DNA of 5,674 nucleotides from Spirochaeta sp. (GTDB taxonomy: Bacteria; Spirochaetota; Spirochaetia; DSM-27196; SLAA01), in assembly GCA_020201015.1 (NCBI GenBank), contig JAIVHN010000255.1, positions 1-5,674 on the forward strand. Direction: 5' to 3'. Below, in pieces: positions 5,351 to 5,674 of this stretch; positions within the stretch are counted from its first letter, which is position 1, and each line of letters opens with the position of its first letter. Both the position numbers and the translations under genes were made by a program. The notes under the pieces are model-generated. The model was not told the origin of the DNA. It did not search any database and saw only the letters and a list, made by a program, of their open reading frames with translations.

Positions 5351-5674
5351 ATGCAGATACCAACTGAAACTATGCAGCCGCCAGCCTTACTTGTATTGGC
5401 ACACCCGGAGCCTCGCAGTTTCTGTAGTGCCGTTGCCGACCGTGCTGCACAGGCGGCAGTGAGCTCAGGGTATGAGCTTCGGCGGCAGGACCTTTACCGT
5501 GACGGGTTTGACCCGGTCCTTTCGGTCGAGGAGTATCGGCGCGGATTTAGCCTCGATGCGACCGTACAAGCTGCTGTCAAAGACCTGCAAGACGCGGACC
5601 AGTTAATTATAGTGCACCCAGATTGGTGGGGAGGGCCGCCAGCAGTTCTTAAAGGATGGGTTGAGCGGATCTTC
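5351..5674 (+). CDS. flavodoxin-fold NAD(P)H:quinone oxidoreductase, NQO1/MdaB/KefG-like (3' end outside window)
   Basis: The first 108 residues are present. They match the Flavodoxin_2 family (NAD(P)H dehydrogenase, quinone), soluble FMN- or FAD-binding enzymes that carry out two-electron reduction of quinones or similar acceptors. The first strand and flavin phosphate loop are LLVLAHPEPRSF (13-24). RRQDLYRDGFDPVLSVEEY (44-62) is the typical segment after the first helix. ADQLIIVHPDWWGGPPAVLKGWVERIF (82-108) is the family's hallmark strand, flavin-contacting loop and helix. The start may be ATG 5351 or ATG 5372 (residue 8); 5351 is favoured by the -10 box placed for a leaderless message. It is divergent from the suf operon across an 85-base gap that holds the Fe-S-type operator, so shared regulation under oxidative or iron stress is possible but not shown. 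The C-terminal part that would separate NQO1, MdaB and KefG types is missing. Confidence 0.9.
   Translation, partial: MQIPTETMQPPALLVLAHPEPRSFCSAVADRAAQAAVSSGYELRRQDLYRDGFDPVLSVEEYRRGFSLDATVQAAVKDLQDADQLIIVHPDWWGGPPAVLKGWVERIF

Noticed and set aside
1..5674. Mobile element, CRISPR array, tRNA or rRNA genes
   Set aside because: No transposase motif, regular direct-repeat array or RNA gene signature is visible, and nearly all of the window is accounted for by the housekeeping genes listed.

Overview
The window carries a SUF-type iron-sulfur (Fe-S) cluster assembly operon on the minus strand, reading from right to left. Its order is a DUF59/PaaD-like assembly factor (5265-4963), sufC (4864-4149, broken), sufB (4156-2753), sufD (2687-1344), a small Rieske ferredoxin (1267-965), and a Sua5/YrdC-type L-threonylcarbamoyladenylate synthase (884 to beyond the left edge). 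At the right edge a divergent plus-strand gene starts at 5351 and encodes the N-terminal part of a flavodoxin-fold NAD(P)H:quinone oxidoreductase.

The operon is tightly organised. sufC and sufB overlap by 8 bases (ATGAGTAA), and most other genes have a recognisable Shine-Dalgarno sequence. The three gaps sufB-sufD, sufD-Rieske and Rieske-sua5 each hold a perfect inverted repeat 19-31 bases ahead of the next start codon, with no T-tract. They look like intercistronic mRNA-processing or stability hairpins rather than terminators. The 85-base divergent region at 5266-5350 holds a plausible sigma70-type promoter for the operon. It also holds a dyad (5276-5300) that closely resembles the type 1 operator of the Fe-S regulator IscR (Rrf2 family), placed over the predicted transcription start and just ahead of the first ribosome binding site. 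A TANNNT-type -10 box ending 6 bases before the ATG suggests that the divergent oxidoreductase is transcribed without a leader.

The main anomaly is in sufC. The Walker A motif GPNGSGKST is followed after two codons by a stop, and the rest of the protein continues in another frame. About 52 bases, or 17 codons plus one base, appear to be missing. The helix after Walker A and the strand after it are therefore absent. This is either a real inactivating deletion or an assembly or sequencing defect.

In function, SufBC2D is the scaffold and ATPase for Fe-S assembly, DUF59 proteins act in Fe-S maturation or transfer, and the Rieske protein is both an Fe-S protein and a possible electron donor. Sua5 makes the intermediate for tRNA t6A. 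No cysteine desulfurase (SufS) or SufU lies in the window. The organism is a bacterium of moderate GC. The SufB/SufD style, the Rieske gene in the operon and the leaderless-type promoter would fit Actinobacteriota or Chloroflexota, but this placement is a weak inference. No tRNA, rRNA, mobile element or CRISPR array is seen, and no stretch of more than 300 bases lacks a gene.
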